DNA of 64,000 bases from Thelephora terrestris. Its lineage: Eukaryota > Basidiomycota > Agaricomycetes > Thelephorales > Thelephoraceae. The position numbers and the translations under genes are program-made. The stretch lies in contig WIUZ02000009.1 of assembly GCA_015956445.1 (NCBI GenBank), positions 930,001 through 994,000 on the forward strand, read 5' to 3'. Shown here piece by piece: positions 45,867 through 58,688 of the stretch (the first letter of the stretch is position 1; every line of letters starts with the position of its first letter). Under the pieces are notes generated by a model. It had not been told where the DNA came from, ran no database searches, and saw nothing but the letters and a program-made list of their open reading frames with translations.

Positions 45867-48539
45867 TGTGATGGAGGGGCTTGAGAGAAGAGGCTTGAGA
45901 AGGTTACTTGGGCTGAGGACGACTGGAGCTTGTCGATGGGGATTTTGAGCAGAATACCGTTCAGCTTTATAGACAATCCCGGAAGCGATCTAGGCGGTCA
46001 AGTCTCTAACAGCGCCCCCCAAACGAACACGATGCTCCCCCGGAATACAAATCCGTTCGTTAATCTCCTTTTGATCGCGTTTAAGCCCGTGCCGGGCCAG
46101 GATCTCATCATTGGGTGATTCGTACGTGAGCCAAGCGTGGTGCAAGGAAGACAGTTTTCCGATCGAACTTTCGCGGAGGTTGTAAATCATCAGCAAACTG
46201 ACAAGCTCGCTTTTTTGGAAAGAAGCTGGTCGATCGATTTTTCGAATGGGTTTGGCGCCTAAGCGGTGATGTTCAGTGACTTCCATTCGACCTCCCCACT
46301 CAAAGATACCAGCAACCGACTCGCTTGCTCGCTGCCTCCGCAGCCACGTTGCTGATTTTTACTCGTGAACCGGCCGGAGGCGTTACGTCGATTTCTGCGG
46401 ACGATGTGACGGTGACGGCGGCTTGCGCCCAGGATGTCAAGCCCTAGCACCCGTGTCGCAGTACCAAGATTCAGAGCCCTAATACCACCGAAAGCTAAAG
46501 GGCGAAGAGTCGATGAGTGGTGTCTAGCAAACACTCCCACGAACCAGCACCATAGACCAGGATCTGACGGAAAAGTGAATTAGGGTCGGATCCTGTGGAG
46601 AACGTCCCATCGACCGATGCAAACCGCTGTGCGCGCTGATCAAATGTTTGAGTATAACGTAGCTTCCCTCCATTTCGCGACACAATGGCAGGTGTTTTGG
46701 TGGGACGTGGCTTCCCTCCATTTCACGGCACAATAGAAGCAACTTTTCCCATCAGAATTACCGAAAAAGGTCAGATCGATCGGTTTTCTGAATGAGCCTC
46801 AGCGGTGATTTTCAGTGACTTCCCTTCGACTTCCCCATTCAAGAGAACAGTACCCGGCTCACTTACTCGACAGCCAGATTGTTGAAGCTTTCCGTGATCG
46901 GGTTCATCCCTCACACCGCTGCTCCTTGTGACCTCCCCGCTCTCGCCCCGAAAAGAACATGGCAACTACAACATGTTGAAAGGAAACCGCAGGGCCAAGG
47001 TCGAGACGTGATGCATGACGGCTGCTACAGGAACTTCTCACCACTCCAATATCGGCTTCAAATTCACTTGACAGGGGGCCACTTGTCACACCCCTATTTT
47101 TTCATTCGCCGATCTCGCGATGGGATCCTTGACGAGGGTGTAGCGAGAGAGTCCTCATACGTCACTTTGTGACGACTCGTGGGAGTTGGATTAACTTTCG
47201 ATCGCAATCTGGTTATTGGAACCGTCTGGAGTAGCGCCAGCATGCACCTACAGGGAATACTAGTAAGGGGTCTCTTTGTCGACCTTTCCCCTACATCTTA
47301 CAAGAGCTTAACCAAAGGGTACGCAGACCGCGAACCCCGAGCAAGATTTTCCACATGTCCGTGCCACCGCAGTCCGGCCAACGAACTTGTCAAAAGTTAC
47401 CCGAAGAATCGAAGGTTTACCAACAGCCACCGGGGACGTAACTGATAACTCTTACACGATGCTGGTGGTGGCCGCGCCTCCAAAGCACTCAACCTTGTGC
47501 GCCATGTGGGTCGATGAAATCTGTGTTCGCCCATGCCTAGGCGTGGTTTATTTTGGTCCCTATCCCTATCTCCGAACGCGAGTCTCACGATAAATCCAAC
47601 ATGCTTCTTATTTAGAGTCGGGAACAAGCAACAACGTTTTTGCGCGCCTGTCCGTCGTGCTTCTGTTCTTGGTGTCTAACGGTTGCTATACTGCATCAGC
47701 TGATGTTCACATCCTTGTGACGAAGTGTATTCGTGTGCATTTCGCGTGTTTTCGCGCAACGTTTTGGCGATATCAATGCCGGACTGTCCGTAGAATCTAC
47801 GACAGGTCCAGAGCAACGCTCGCGGACGTGTAATTGCTTTCGGGTTGGGGATCGCGGGAAAGGCTGTTAGCAGCACCCTTTCAGGAGGGACGGAGACCGC
47901 GTTTTTGCCCACGTCCCAGGCCTGCGGACGGTGTTCCGAAAATTCCTTCTTTCCAAAAGGTTCCGTTGACGGCGGGGGTTTGTTTACCTTTTGATGCGAT
48001 TGGGGGTTCGGCATCCCGATGCGACGCACGGCACCAGGGCTAGGCGCCCAATGCCGTGTGAGGACTTCCATCCGCTGGAATGCGTGGAGATCGCATCCCC
48101 GCACTTTTTGTTCATCATCGTGGAGCAGGCATCGAACGTTCATCTGCTTGCACCATTCACCGTCCTTCTCCCGAAAACGTTCGCGGCAGGAACACATCCC
48201 ACATTTTCGATCGCCCAGGAGAATCCAACACGCAGCTTCACTTTTCCTCCTGCGGCCATCTCCCATACGTTCTATTCACCGCCTGTGCCGATAGGGGCGG
48301 ACACCTTCGTGCCTCCTAAACCTTTCAGCCGCCGCAAAACCTGGACCCTGATTGCATGCTCCGGTCTCGCAACAAGATTCAAAAAGTCGCAGGAGGTTCT
48401 GCGGAGGTCTCTACGATGCGCTAAGACATCCTTGCACTCGACGCAACCAGTGCGCACCGTCTGCGACACTACAACGGCGCGAGCTTCGAAGAGGGTCCCT
48501 TGACCCATTCACTCGGAAAAGCCATCCGCTAACTCGGTG
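45867..48539. other. Gene-free stretch with diverged direct repeats
   Basis: No supported gene. It holds a direct repeat of about 110 bp at roughly 46205-46330 and 46765-46880 (shared TCAGTGACTTCC, about 75% alike), a 44-bp-period pair at 46663-46742 (CTTCCCTCCATTTC), and a copy of the TTTGTTTACC dispersed motif near 47980. Confidence 0.45.
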
Positions 48540-48900
48540 GTCTACCCCATGTGTCCAGTGAACCGGCCCGTGGTGCACCACGCATGGTCGCTCTTCAAGA
48601 GGTCCCGGGATCGGCATCCAGGCAAAGTTTACGGTGACATCTTTGCGTATAACGGGATCATCGCCACACCTAGATTTTTCGAAGCAGTGCTGACCACATC
48701 GCAAGCATTGGGGATGACCTCTCCAAAATTTCAAACATACCACACTCGGGTTGTCCCAGATCAAGACACTCGTAGGAGCTGACGGTGAGCCTGGCTACTC
48801 CGGCGCCGCTCGCATGGTTTCAGAGGCCGGTCTTGCGCTCGTGCTCGACTTCGGCAAACTCCTGTATAAGGACCTCACGTCGAGAGGGAGGTCTCTGGCG
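48540..48900 (+). pseudogene. Saccharopine-dehydrogenase-like oxidoreductase remnant
   Basis: Two plus-strand pieces in different frames: NRPVVHHAWSLFKR with TPRFFEAVLTT (48555-48705), and GADGEPGYSGAARMV with SEAGLALVLD (48778-48850). Both match the C-terminal part of fungal saccharopine-dehydrogenase-like (trans-acting enoyl reductase type) proteins in spacing and order (DPGYxxTARMVxESxLAL). An intron could link the pieces, but no Rossmann N-terminus is visible upstream. Read as a relic; family call by pattern memory. Confidence 0.4.
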
Positions 48901-51900
48901 AGGAGGGTGAGAAACGGAGATAACGGTCGTAGTGCAGGCAGTGCGGTCGTTTGTAGAAAATCGTGGTTCGTCCCTTGCCTGGCTTCCTTTTTTCATAACG
49001 CGCACACGTACACTACATTCATTCTTCTTCTCCACTTCTTCCATGTTCTGGCCCGCTCGCAACTTCGTCAAAAAACTGCCGAAATTTCATTTTCCCATCC
49101 TGTTCGCCGTCTATAACGTGGCCCTCGCACTACTACAGTGTAATATTCATGAACTTTTGGAAAAAGGCGGACAGACCCGACCGCTTTTCAAGGTCAAAAC
49201 CTCTGTGAACCTGCGCCACGAGTACCTTTCTGCGACGAATACAACAATGTATAGCGTTAGGGTTAGTCAGTACATTGGAAAGTGTCAAACAAAGCTGCTG
49301 TTCATTGGATGTTCATCTAGAGGGGTGCCAGTAGCCGAACCTTATTCGTTGGCAGATCGAGGGTATCCGTCAGGCTTTTGATAAATAAAATATTGGTAGC
49401 GTCTACGAGGAACGAGCGACGTGACAAGCCAACCTCGTGAATGACGAACTCCTCCGAAATGAATTGGTGACCGCTTGGTATCCCCGCACTTGCTCATGCT
49501 TGACGACATGGAGATCCAAAGCAGGCTCAAGACCACCACGGGATCGGATCGAAATTAATTCCAGATGAGGGGTTGAGAGCGACCTGACAGAACGTTCGGG
49601 GTCCTGACAGCTCCCCCTTGAGGGCGCGGATGTTAACGTACGCATTTTATTACCTTACGGACATTCACTCAGTGCCATGCGATAGGGTCGAACAGGTTTG
49701 GGCACGTTTTCTCTTTGACCCCTGTCTTTGAAATCCCGAGAGCCGTTCGTCCAAAATGCTTGATCTTCGTCGAAACTAATGGTCGGGGCTAGGTGCTGGG
49801 TGTCACGGTGGTATCAGGTAGTAATCTAGGATGGGTAGAGGATTTTATTGACTTACGGGCAGTCGCTTATTCGAAATGATTTTCATTCAAATGAACAGCG
49901 TAGTTGTAAGATCCCAGATGAGGGGTGCAAAAACAGCCACCCAACACAACGGTCAGGGTCCTGAGGGTTCCCCTCAAGAGGCTCTGAAAATATGAAGTTG
50001 ATGTAACCTTATGCATGTCAACAATCGGCAGTACCTGGTGAGCGATATTAAATACAAATCCCCTTTTTTCAGAGTGAGATGCAAACACGTCGAACGGGAA
50101 AAGAGCGGAGGGGGCTTGAGCTTCGGTGGAAATTAATTATCCACAATTTCACAAGTATATCAATATGAGAGGAGCACTTACGGATGCCAAGACACGAACT
50201 GCCAAGAGTTTCTGTGATTTTTCAGGGGAGTTGACCAGCAGAGTTGCGCTGTCCGAAGAATACTCTGGGATTCTGATCATTCGCAACACAGCACCACCTA
50301 CTCTCTCTCATCCGCTCTCGCACGACACTTTCTGTACTCGGGTTTCCCAAGTCCGAAGTGCCAGTAGCAACAGAACCTGTGTCAACATTTTGAACGATGT
50401 GACACTTCTCGGATAGGTTGAGAAGCCAGCGGGGGGACACGAGTAGTGGGAAGGGGAAGGCACGGCGAGACGGCGACGCCAATATCCGGAGCAGCAAAAG
50501 AACGTTTCGTGTGCGTGACCCTCGGCGGGAGACGTGGAGGTTGGATGAGACAAGTTCCAGTGGGGGAGGTGTTTCTGTCTCGAGTACAGCTACAAACTGA
50601 CGGGGCGAGATGAAGATCGCGTGCGCCCTCAACGAACACGAGCGGCGATCAATTGATCACCGGGACTCAAATCGTACTACGTAAGCCTTCACTTCCAAAA
50701 GAGGGATTTAGAGGCGTCGTCCCCGTAGGTATCGTGCCCTTCCGAATCGCGTCCTCCTCGCCTCTAAATTCGAGGCTGGATTCCAGACTAAGAGAGGGTG
50801 AGTAAAGCCCACGCCCTTCCCCTCCCAGTCGGCACACAGACTCTCACTGCCTACAAAGTTGGATCATCCATACGATCAGTGAGCCCTGGAGCTGAACGGT
50901 TAGAGGATTCCTGTCCTCTTACAAACTGCTCCACCCTCCCTTGCTCGTGTGCAAAACACACACCCTCCCCCCAGGATTTAACTAGTGCCGCTGCAGTTTT
51001 GAAATCCGGGAGACGACTGCGGTGGCATCACAATCGGAATTGCGGCGGGTAACCGATGGAACCCCCAGTCCGGATGAACCAGGACCCGACGCACAACCTC
51101 ACGCCAGCCTAGGTCTCACCCCGCCTCATCAAAGGGCTGGGGGATATATATATGTTGCCGGCATCCTATTTACTCATAGAGCCGTTCGCCGCCTTCAACT
51201 TGATTGTCGACGATCCTAATGGTGCAACCTTTTTCTTCCAAGGAATGGAATACCGTCCATGATGCTGACCGACAGTTTTCACCTGCAGATTTGCTCTCCG
51301 CCTGAGGCCGATTTGAAACACCTGGCCCCTCCGCACAGCAAGAAGTCCAGGATCTGAGCCCGTCTCTGGCTCCAATCTCCTTGGACCTGGATTATATATA
51401 TAAATCTCCGCCGCACCCCGGTCCACTAAAAGTTACCGGAGTCTGACAAAAGGACCCGCCTTTTAAATAATAAGTAGAATTATAACGCTATAAGGTATTT
51501 GCACTGGAGTCGGGTTCTACGGAGCACCAGTTGCGGACAGGGGAACACGAGTGCTGTAAGAGAACGTCTAACACATCTGAGAGGCCCTCCGACCGTCGAA
51601 AGGCTTCACTGATAGGGTTGGCTTCCGGGGATCCCTTGGCGAACCTCTCGTATTTATCACCTGTGAGTGGAATTCTGGTGAGTCCACACCCACATCTAGT
51701 AGATGATAGGGAACTTTCCTCCCTTGGGGATGACGTAGGCATCAACAACAACGGAACACGCGAAGAGAGCGAAGAGGAGTTGTGAACGAATTCGCATTTC
51801 TGCCGCAGAGGTTTGAGGGTAGAGGGAACGGGACGGACCTGCCACTCCAAGCCTCAGCTCCTACTTATATCGTGAGTTTTTTTATCATTCCGCAGGGTTT

Positions 51901-53291
51901 TGGGTGAGACCTGGGGCGGCTTGGCGTCCAAAACTGATTGAGTTTCTAGGCCGACTCTTCCCGCATGTTAGACGCAAGAAATAGACACGTTTATCGCGAC
52001 ACCGCCCAGGACCTGAGATGCGCCGACTCGCCGTGGCCTGCGGCGATAAGATCACTTCAAAGACATCATCCAAAGTACCAGATATCAAAATAGTGCACCG
52101 CATACACAATCACTCCGCGCTCGGTTTCCGCATCACGCCCGGGGTTCTGACTTTAGACCAAGGAGTACGCCTTGAAACCCGATATACCAAAAGACATGAT
52201 GTATGCAATTCGAACAGCGGTGGATCACTAAACTACTGGGTGCCTGGACCCAGTGGCACCGTTGGTCAGCAGAACCTTCGTCCGGAGATTCCCACCACCC
52301 CGAAGCGGCCTTAGGCCCACGACCGTCCTCGAGAATATGCTGTGAATATAGGTGGGCCTAAACGGTCTCACAGGAATAACTCCATGCTGGATAAGTTCGA
52401 AGTCGGACCCAAGCTGTGCGTCGCAAACGGAAGCGTTTCACGAGCACCGGTTTTTCACCTGCCACCCTGTGACTTTGCTTTGTTGTTCCCGTAGTATGCG
52501 CGGTAGTATCAACGACAGCGGCCACCTGGGACAAAGTGGAAACGGAAACAGACTCCATCATGCGGCCTTTTCCCCCTGGTCCTCACATACGGATGGAAAC
52601 CCCGACTGGCGTTTGTTCTCGCGCAGTGCAGGTTGCCGCCGAACCCGCAGTAAAATTTAAGGTTCCGCTTGCGGTGTAATGACCTTCTTTAATACCACGT
52701 TCGTAGAGGCCCATGTTTAATACTATCGATCACGTGGAGATGGTGCGCGACGAGAGATGGTGCACCCCCCAATATCTCGGCCAGCGCTTGCCCTCCCTCG
52801 TCGAAAATATTCATCAGTATACAAGCTTATGTACACATAAGATGTATCTGGTCAAGTTTTTTTTCTCTTATATATTTAGAACTCTAGGAATCAAAACATC
52901 ACGAAATCTGCTTGTTTTAACATAAAACTTACTCGGATTAATTCTATTCTTGTTTGAAGTGCTCAATTTTCGGGATCCAAGTAATAGTACATGCATTCTG
53001 TATGAAAATAAATTTTCCGGCTGGACCTTTGCGAGTTGAGAAACAAGACATGCGCCCAAACAAGAGGATGGTTTGAGCGTGACAATGGGTGATGAGAACA
53101 CCCTTTTTAGGAAGGAGTGCTGGAACTCCGCTGGTGAATCCAAGGCAAGGGTTCCGTTTTTTTTTTCCTGATCAGGAAGTCCATTCATCCACTCTCGACA
53201 CATGTCAGCTGTGCCACCAATTCAGTCCTCCCAATTCACTCGTCTCACTCGAACTCAACTCAATTGATCATCCATCATGTGTTATTGACTA
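48901..53291. other. Gene-free stretch
   Basis: More than 4 kb with only short frames. A diverged direct repeat (core CCAGATGAGGGGT and GGGTCCTGA) occurs at about 49560-49620 and 49915-49975. The last 300 bp would be the left flank of the transposon; I could not define its terminal inverted repeat. Confidence 0.4.
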
Positions 53292-55944
53292 ATGGGGAGG
53301 GGAAAGCCAGAGGAGCGAAAAATCCGTAAGCAAAAATCATGGACAGAGCAAGACATCTCAGCCGCGCTGAACGACATACGTGCGGGAGCTTCAGTGAGGG
53401 GGGCAGCGACGAAGTGGAAGATCCCTGCACAAACGCTCCGCAACCGCAGCACAGGTAAAACAAAACCGTACCGGCAAGCTCATGGCACACAACAGAAACT
53501 CTCCCTGGAGGGTGAGGCAGTATTGGTCGCATGGCTCCAGCTATGGGCAGACACTGCTTGCCCGGTCTCCATCTCCCGGATCCAACGAATCGCACGTGAC
53601 CTGGCTGGTGAAAAGGTTGGCAAGAACTGGGTGTACCGGTTTCTTAAAAGGCACTCAGAAATCAAGCTCGGAAAGCCATCAGGTCTTGACCTGAAGCGAG
53701 CACAGGCCTTCAACGAGACAATCGTGAAGAAACACTACGAAGAATTGGAGAAAGCCCTTTACCCTGGTTTAAAGCCTTCGAACCTCTATAACATGGACGA
53801 GAAGGGATGTCAACGGGGTGGTGGACGACGAATACGAAACCAGAAATTCATTATCTGTAACGGCAAGCAAACTCAGCATCAGGTACAAAGCGCAAACCTC
53901 GAGCTCATCACAATCATTGAGTGTGTCTCAGCAGATGGCACTCACATCAAGCCGGGCTTCATATTTCCACAGAAGACGCTGTCGCTCGATGAGGGTTGGG
54001 TCAATGTCGATCCCGAGATTGGGTAAGTTGTGTAAAGGAATGAAGCCTGCAAAATTAGTAACATCAATTAACAGGATTGCAACAACCGCCAAAGGGTGGA
54101 CAGATAATGTTACATGTTACGAGTGGTTCACGAAGACGTTCATACCACAGGCTACTGCTCGCCGCGAGAACCCCAAGGAACCAATCGTCCTGGTCCTGGA
54201 TAATCATGCCTCCCACAAAACCCCGGAGATGCTCAGGGCGGCAGTTGAACACAACATCGAATTCCACCTCCTCCCCCCACATACCACCCATCAACTACAG
54301 CCACTTGACGTTGGGGTGTTTGGCCCACTTCAGCGGAAGTGGCAGGAGCGGTGTGACAAATTTATCACTGCAACCGGCCAAGAAGTCCCGAAGTCCCAAT
54401 TCATCAAAGAATACATGGACATTCGCAACGGCGTCTTTACCGTGGAACTTATTCAATCAGCATGGAAGAGGGCTGGGATGTGGCCCATAAACCCCCGCAA
54501 GTTCACCGAAAAGGATTTCGCGCCGAGCAAGCTGATGTCCTATGCTGCTGCTCTCCCTCTGGGCTATCCGGAACCTCCTGACGAGCCAGACATGTTGGTA
54601 GATGGTGTGATAGATGAGGAGGTGGATGCTGATGACAAGATGGACAACCAAATCAACGGCGGGGATGGGATGGACGACCAAATCGATGGCGGGGATGGGA
54701 TGGATGACCAAATCGACAGTGAGGACGAGATGGACAGCCGAATGGACAGCGAGGACGAGACGGACGGCTGAATCGACAGTGGGGACGACCGAGTTGACAG
54801 TGGGGACGAAATCAACGTCGAAATTGATGGCGGGGACAGTGAAGATGGAACCAATGTCGAAATTGATGGCAAGCTTGACGGTGAACTCGGGGGAGAACTT
54901 GACAGGGAAACCGGCAGCAAGGGTGATGGGGATGGTGGAGACGATGGAATCGGCCACGAGGAAAGCAGGGATAATGCAGGTTGTTCATCGAGGTACGGAA
55001 GGGATCATACCGGACGAAACAGCTGATCCTCATATATCTACAGTTTCACTCCACCCAGCGTTATTCCTGTGTCCGGGTTCAAAAGGCGTCAAATTGCAGC
55101 TCTTGAGGCAGAGGTGGAGGCTTTGCGTTCTCAACTTCAGGATGCCAACTCGCAGCTTGAGACCGCTCTTGCTCATTCAGTCTGCGCTGGATGGGAAATA
55201 AAGGGCCTGAAAGAACGCATGAATTCAAAGGCCAACAAAAAGAAGCGCAAGCTTCAAGTCAACGCACAGTACATCTTGAGTGCGGATGCCATCCGGATGC
55301 TCGCTGAGCAAGAGCACGAGGATGCCGAGAAGAGGCAGAGAGAGGAAGAGGCGCAAGCGGCAAAAAAGGTGAAGGACGATCGACGAAAGCAACAACGCGA
55401 AGCTGGCGGCAGCACGTTTACCGGCTCGCTAAACAGCAAGACGAGGGACGACCTGCTCGACATCACCTTCGCCTTACAACTCACCGGCTCAGACTCGAAT
55501 GCACCAGAAACTCGGGCCACATTGATTTCGATGATCAACACACATCTCGACGCCAACCCTCGCCTCGCATCTGACCCTGTCTTCACCGGCCTCTTTCTCT
55601 CTCGAACCCGTGGACACAAACGGAACGACGAAAATCAACCTCCGTCGGCCCTTCCTCCACCTCCGCCCCCGCCTGATCTCCCTCGTCAACCCTTATCATC
55701 ATCCAAATTTCCTAGCAACATATCTCGGTTGGAATCCGAGCCCCCAATGGTCCTTTTTAGCGAGTTATCTCACTCAGCATTCTTACAACCCCCGGGCTCG
55801 ACACCGTCCAGTACGGTGCCCAGTCTTGACCCATGCGGTCCTTCTGTCACGCTGTCTACTCACTATCCACCCACTGTCCCCCCACTGATCCTCAATTTCC
55901 ATCATCCTTCTACTTCCCACCTACCCCTCGTGATTAAGCCATGA
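53292..55944 (+). pseudogene. pogo/Tigger-type DDE transposase, one premature TGA
   Basis: Tc1-mariner superfamily transposase of the CENP-B/jerky type. Exons 53292-54022, 54075-54992 and 55044-55944 join in frame (about 849 aa). N-terminal helix-turn-helix (SVRGAATKWKIPAQTLRNR), a CENP-B-like second DNA-binding part (WLQLWADTACPVSISRIQ), then the DDE core: first Asp in YNMDEKG, second in LVLDNHASHKT, third in LQPLDVGVFGPLQ. An acidic repeat region follows and then the usual C-terminal coiled coil (RRQIAALEAEVEAL). One in-frame TGA at 54769-54771 lies in the acidic part, after the catalytic core. Terminal repeats were not found, so the element limits are unknown. Confidence 0.8.
54646..54780 (+). 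repeat. Short in-frame tandem repeat (30-bp units) in transposase
   Basis: Units code for variants of GDGMDDQID and DEMDS. They give an Asp-rich linker between the catalytic domain and the C-terminal coil. Confidence 0.7.
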
Positions 55945-57155
55945 GCGAATCACTTTGGTGGGGGTCAACTATTAGTTTATATTTTGAGATTTTAATTGTA
56001 CTTAGTATGTTCTCCCACTCGCCGCATCCATGAGTGCGATTTAAATACATCCGAAATCAAATATTGATGGGAAGTCGGGATGGGAGCACCATCTCAGGGT
56101 CGTCGCGCGAAAATCCCTTGACCGGCAGCAAATCGGCATGTCTGAGTTTGAACGCGGCATTAATTGATCCGCGTGACCGAGTGTTACCATCCAGCCAAAA
56201 TTCATCACGCTGATGCACCATCTCTAGTTTTGACTTTGAAAGTAAATAACTCCGTCCCTCTTACTCTGACTGTGTTCTGAATTTTACTGTAGATAGCCTC
56301 GGGTACCCCCTTTCGATTCCCCAAGACTTGAGTGATGAATGTAAGTACACGGCTTATGGTAATTTATCTACGATCGTGCCTTTTGGGGCGCACCATCTCT
56401 ACGTGATCGATAGTAGGATTTTAGAGACAGGGTGATGGTTCCCCTGATCTGATCGTTGAGCACTCGAGCCTCTGAGTTGGCTGTCTCCACGTACCGACCA
56501 CCTCCTTGACGTCCTCTCCTTCTTGCCAAACGATGCTTAGCTAGCCCATTGGTGGCTGCACGATCTGTTCCGCCTATCCGGATCCTTCGACCAACAGAGA
56601 CAGAGAATATGGACACTTACTTCCTGGCACTTGGTGTTAGACACAAGATTGAAATAGCACGGAAAAGCGAAAGTTCACCTCGTGCTGTTCCGTGATTTGA
56701 CAATATAGCCCCCGTTCGTCCCTCTGCCCAAATCGTATCGCCTGGCGCCCTCTGCAGAACGGTCTCAGTTTCGATGCCGGGTTTTACCAAGGCTCTGAAC
56801 GAGGATGACGAAGACAAAGCGCCAAATACGACTCATGAGTTCAATTCTTTGAAATTGAGCTAATCCTCGGAGACACTGCTATCTTCGAGACCGGCATCAC
56901 CGGCACCGGGATTTTATCCAGACAGTAAGCCAGAGAACTGCGGTAGGCGGGATGCACACGGCTGAGGTCCGCGCGAGAATTTCCTGTTATGTAGGAGGCG
57001 AATTCCCAGGCCCTGTGGTGGTCTGTAAGCGAAGTGTCACGGGGGAGGTCACAGGGTCCCCCAAAAGCGGTTGACCCGGACATTGACCGGACCGTGGTTG
57101 TTTAGCCAGAAATATTTGCCTTTCGTTCGGTAGAATTGATAGTTACCCGTGTCCC
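55945..57155. other. Gap right of transposase
   Basis: Only short frames without recognisable content. It probably includes the undefined right end of the transposon. Confidence 0.35.
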
Positions 57156-57286
57156 ATATTATCTAATCTAGCAGACAGTATATAAGGGAGTCCAGGTAAA
57201 TACGAAAAGAGGGACGCTTCCCGACAGCTCTCACCTGTGTCTGTGTTCACCTCGACCTTGGCTTGCCTCACATGATCTGGGATACC
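57156..57286 (-). repeat. Left arm of diverged inverted repeat
   Basis: The reverse complement aligns with 57819-57950 at about 75% identity over about 130 bp, with shared blocks GGTGAACACA, GAGAGCTGT and CTGCTAG. About 530 bp lie between the arms. Confidence 0.65.
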
Positions 57287-57663
57287 CGATATCACACGAG
57301 TCCACGACAAACCTCTCAACACTCTCTTTCTCTCTCTCATTTCTTTCACATTCAAAAATAAGAAAACTTGTTTGGGTTGATCACCCGAGCAAACCAAAAA
57401 CATCTTCAATCTCAATTTCGTTACTTTCTGTTTTGCTGATGGACGTTGAACTGCACTGGGCAGTCAGATAAGACCAAGCGTCGAGTACAAGCTGATTTCC
57501 GAAGATTTAGGAAAGCCTGGTCAGTCTGGGAAAGACATAGGAGCCAGGTGGGGGATAGTCGAACGAGCTTGTCTGCGCACAGCGCGAAGGAGGCCCTCCT
57601 CTCCAGTGATACTGGGAGGCCTCGGAACCGGGACAGTCCTGGGAGGGACGGAATCCCGAAGAG

Positions 57664-57815
57664 CGAGCCTGGATCAACCCGAGTTGGGCAGTGATCGGCC
57701 GAAAAATCCCAAGCCTCTGATTGGCGGTGGGAAGGCCTGGATCAATCACCGAAAGGTGACAGTGATCAGCCTGAGGATAGCCTGGATCAATCCCGTGGGA
57801 GGGATACTGATCGGC
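57664..57815 (+). repeat. Irregular tandem repeat with CCTGGATCAA units
   Basis: Three units begin with (A/G)GCCTGGATCAA at about 57666, 57734 and 57779, and each runs into a GTGATC(G/A)GCC or similar block. It lies just inside the right inverted-repeat arm. Confidence 0.6.
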
Positions 57816-57818
57816 TTT

Positions 57819-57950
57819 GGTGTTCCGGATCACATGAGACCATCCGAGGTCAAGGTGAACACACGGGCGAGAGCTGTTCGAAAGCATCCCTGTTTCTGTG
57901 TGGACCTAGACACACCTATGTACTCTATCATCTGCTAGGTCAGAGATTAT
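57819..57950 (+). repeat. Right arm of diverged inverted repeat
   Basis: Partner of 57156-57286. Together they look like the degraded ends of a non-autonomous element or two copies of a repeat in opposite orientation. Confidence 0.65.
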
Positions 57951-58097
57951 TGAAACTTGGATCAGATAACCCAAGTGATTTGGAAAGTCTTGTTTTAAGC
58001 AAAAGACAGTTTCCCAAACATGCGAGAGCGTTGTTTCAAACCAGGCGACTCATATCATTGTGCAATCCCATACATAGCCAGTGGATAAAACAGATGT

Positions 58098-58688
58098 CTA
58101 CAACGTTAACCGCAATGAGTTTGGAGGCGCCAGGCACGACCACCCATGGTCGACACGGAATTCGTGCCATACCCTCGATCCACCCAAGCAATCAAACTCG
58201 CCTTGAATTTCCTTCGTTGGACGACTGGTGATTAAAAACTTGACCCCCGGAACTCCGCATAAATTTTTGGCAAGGACAGACAGGATTCTTTCCCTGCCTT
58301 TGCATGCGTCCAAACCATCAATGACAATCATGGTTGAAATGGCAGACTTCTTCAGGGGTTTGATGATCAGGTCGTTCACCTGGCATTCGAGGGACGTATT
58401 GTTCTCCTGAATTACCAGGCACGTGTCCTCCTCCTGAATTACCCGGTATATATTCTCTTCCTGGAGTCCCAGGGCTGAATTGAACTCAGGGTACTTGCGC
58501 ACCAGTTGAAAACTGAGGGTAGGGGGTATTGAGGAAACATTTCTCCGGTGATTGTAGAACTGGGAGCAGAAGAAGGTTGCCCTGAGAGACATATCCTCTG
58601 ACATCTCCTCTAGGAGGTTCCGTGCGATGGCGCTCTTTCCCGTCAGGTGGGGTCCTTTCAACCAGAAGATGGATGGTGTCAGGGCCAC
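58098..58688 (-). pseudogene. NACHT-type NTPase fragment
   Basis: One open frame of 196 codons. It contains a P-loop (WLKGPHLTGKSAIARNL), SFQLVRKYPEF, a Walker B-like MIVIDGLDAC and KFLITSRP, the order seen in agaricomycete NACHT/NLR proteins. It ends shortly after the ITSRP motif, without the rest of the NACHT and without WD40 or TPR repeats, and no N-terminal domain is seen on the right. A short repeated segment codes for two near-copies of a VIQE motif (around 58400-58450). Probably a truncated relic; a short stand-alone NTPase is possible. Confidence 0.6.

Noticed and set aside
47676-48266. 196-codon minus-strand frame
   Set aside because: No recognisable motif, lies in repeat-rich sequence, no support from neighbours.
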